Source of the DNA: Durusdinium trenchii
Taxonomy: Eukaryota; Sar; Dinophyceae; Suessiales; Symbiodiniaceae
Direction of reading: 5' to 3'
Length of the DNA stretch: 64,000 bases
Assembly (NCBI GenBank): GCA_963970005.1
Contig: CAXAMN010022917.1
Span: forward strand, 87,087-151,086
Both the position numbers and the translations under genes were made by a program. Shown piece by piece: positions 63,806 to 64,000 of the stretch. Under the pieces are notes generated by a model, which saw nothing but the letters and a program-made list of their open reading frames with translations, ran no database searches and was not told the origin of the DNA. Positions within the stretch are counted from its first letter, which is position 1. Every line of letters starts with the position of its first letter.

Positions 63806-64000
63806 TCATTTCACGGAGTCCCGCGCCCCCCCCACTTGCACACGGGCTGGTCTTCGACATGGCTTTAAAACCATGCAAAAACATACAGTAATTACCCCGT
63901 AAGTAGCTCGAGATTCTCCATCTCAAGTGTTGCCAAGATCTTCTGAAGCTACCGTCCCCTGGTGTATAGGATAAATGTCGCTGCTCAAAGACATGGAACA

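Noticed and set aside
1-64000. CRISPR arrays, bacterial operons, rRNA genes, transposase genes
   Set aside because: None seen on either strand. Tandem repeats are too few or lack spacers, and no intact transposase or integrase frame is present.

Overview
This window reads as a eukaryotic nuclear genome with small exons, most probably a dinoflagellate and plausibly one of the Symbiodiniaceae. That identification is inference, with no database search behind it. There are no bacterial-style genes: nearly every open frame is short. The coding signal comes in blocks of about 60-230 bases with G/C-rich third codon positions, bounded by AG acceptors and by a mixture of GT, GC and GA donors. The use of GC and GA donors, a degenerate copy of the dinoflagellate spliced-leader core, abundant TA/TG, GTA and AAC microsatellites, foldback elements and a short run of N (13001-13010) all fit a dinoflagellate draft assembly.

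Most of the better-supported exons lie on the minus strand. The best gene is a tubulin-tyrosine-ligase-like (TTL) ATP-grasp protein on the minus strand, about 15.1 to 9.06 kb. Eight exons join in phase and carry the family motifs in the right order. Second is a three-exon gene of unknown function (42.13 to 41.04 kb, minus) whose phases match across both introns and which ends in a stop codon. Third is an FtsJ/RrmJ-type SAM-methyltransferase exon (39.31-39.47 kb, minus).

Layout. 0-1.3 kb: frameshifted retroelement gag-like remnant and small fragments. 3.7-5.4 kb: coding-like blocks, one frameshifted. 4.83, 30.88 and 50.82 kb: copies of a ~100-bp foldback element. 5.55-6.78 kb: a ~400-bp segment present twice. 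9-15 kb: the TTL gene. 15-18 kb: mainly non-coding with tandem repeats and a diverged third copy of the 5.5-kb repeat. 18-26 kb: many single minus-strand exons. 27-36 kb: scattered exons, mostly minus. 36.9-39.1 kb: long GTA-type microsatellites and a cluster of CTTTCGCC motifs. 39-42 kb: methyltransferase exon and the three-exon gene. 42.6-50.3 kb: mixed-strand candidates, including terminal exons. 51.6-53.3 kb: a long plus-strand frame and a strong minus-strand exon next to an inverted repeat. 53.4-64 kb: mostly non-coding, with a long AAC-derived array at 56.6 kb and a few exons.

Exons other than those of the TTL gene and the three-exon gene could not be assembled into gene models by eye. 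They are reported as single candidate exons, with strand and frame stated and ambiguity noted. Several GC-rich blocks stay open on both strands and their strand is not settled.
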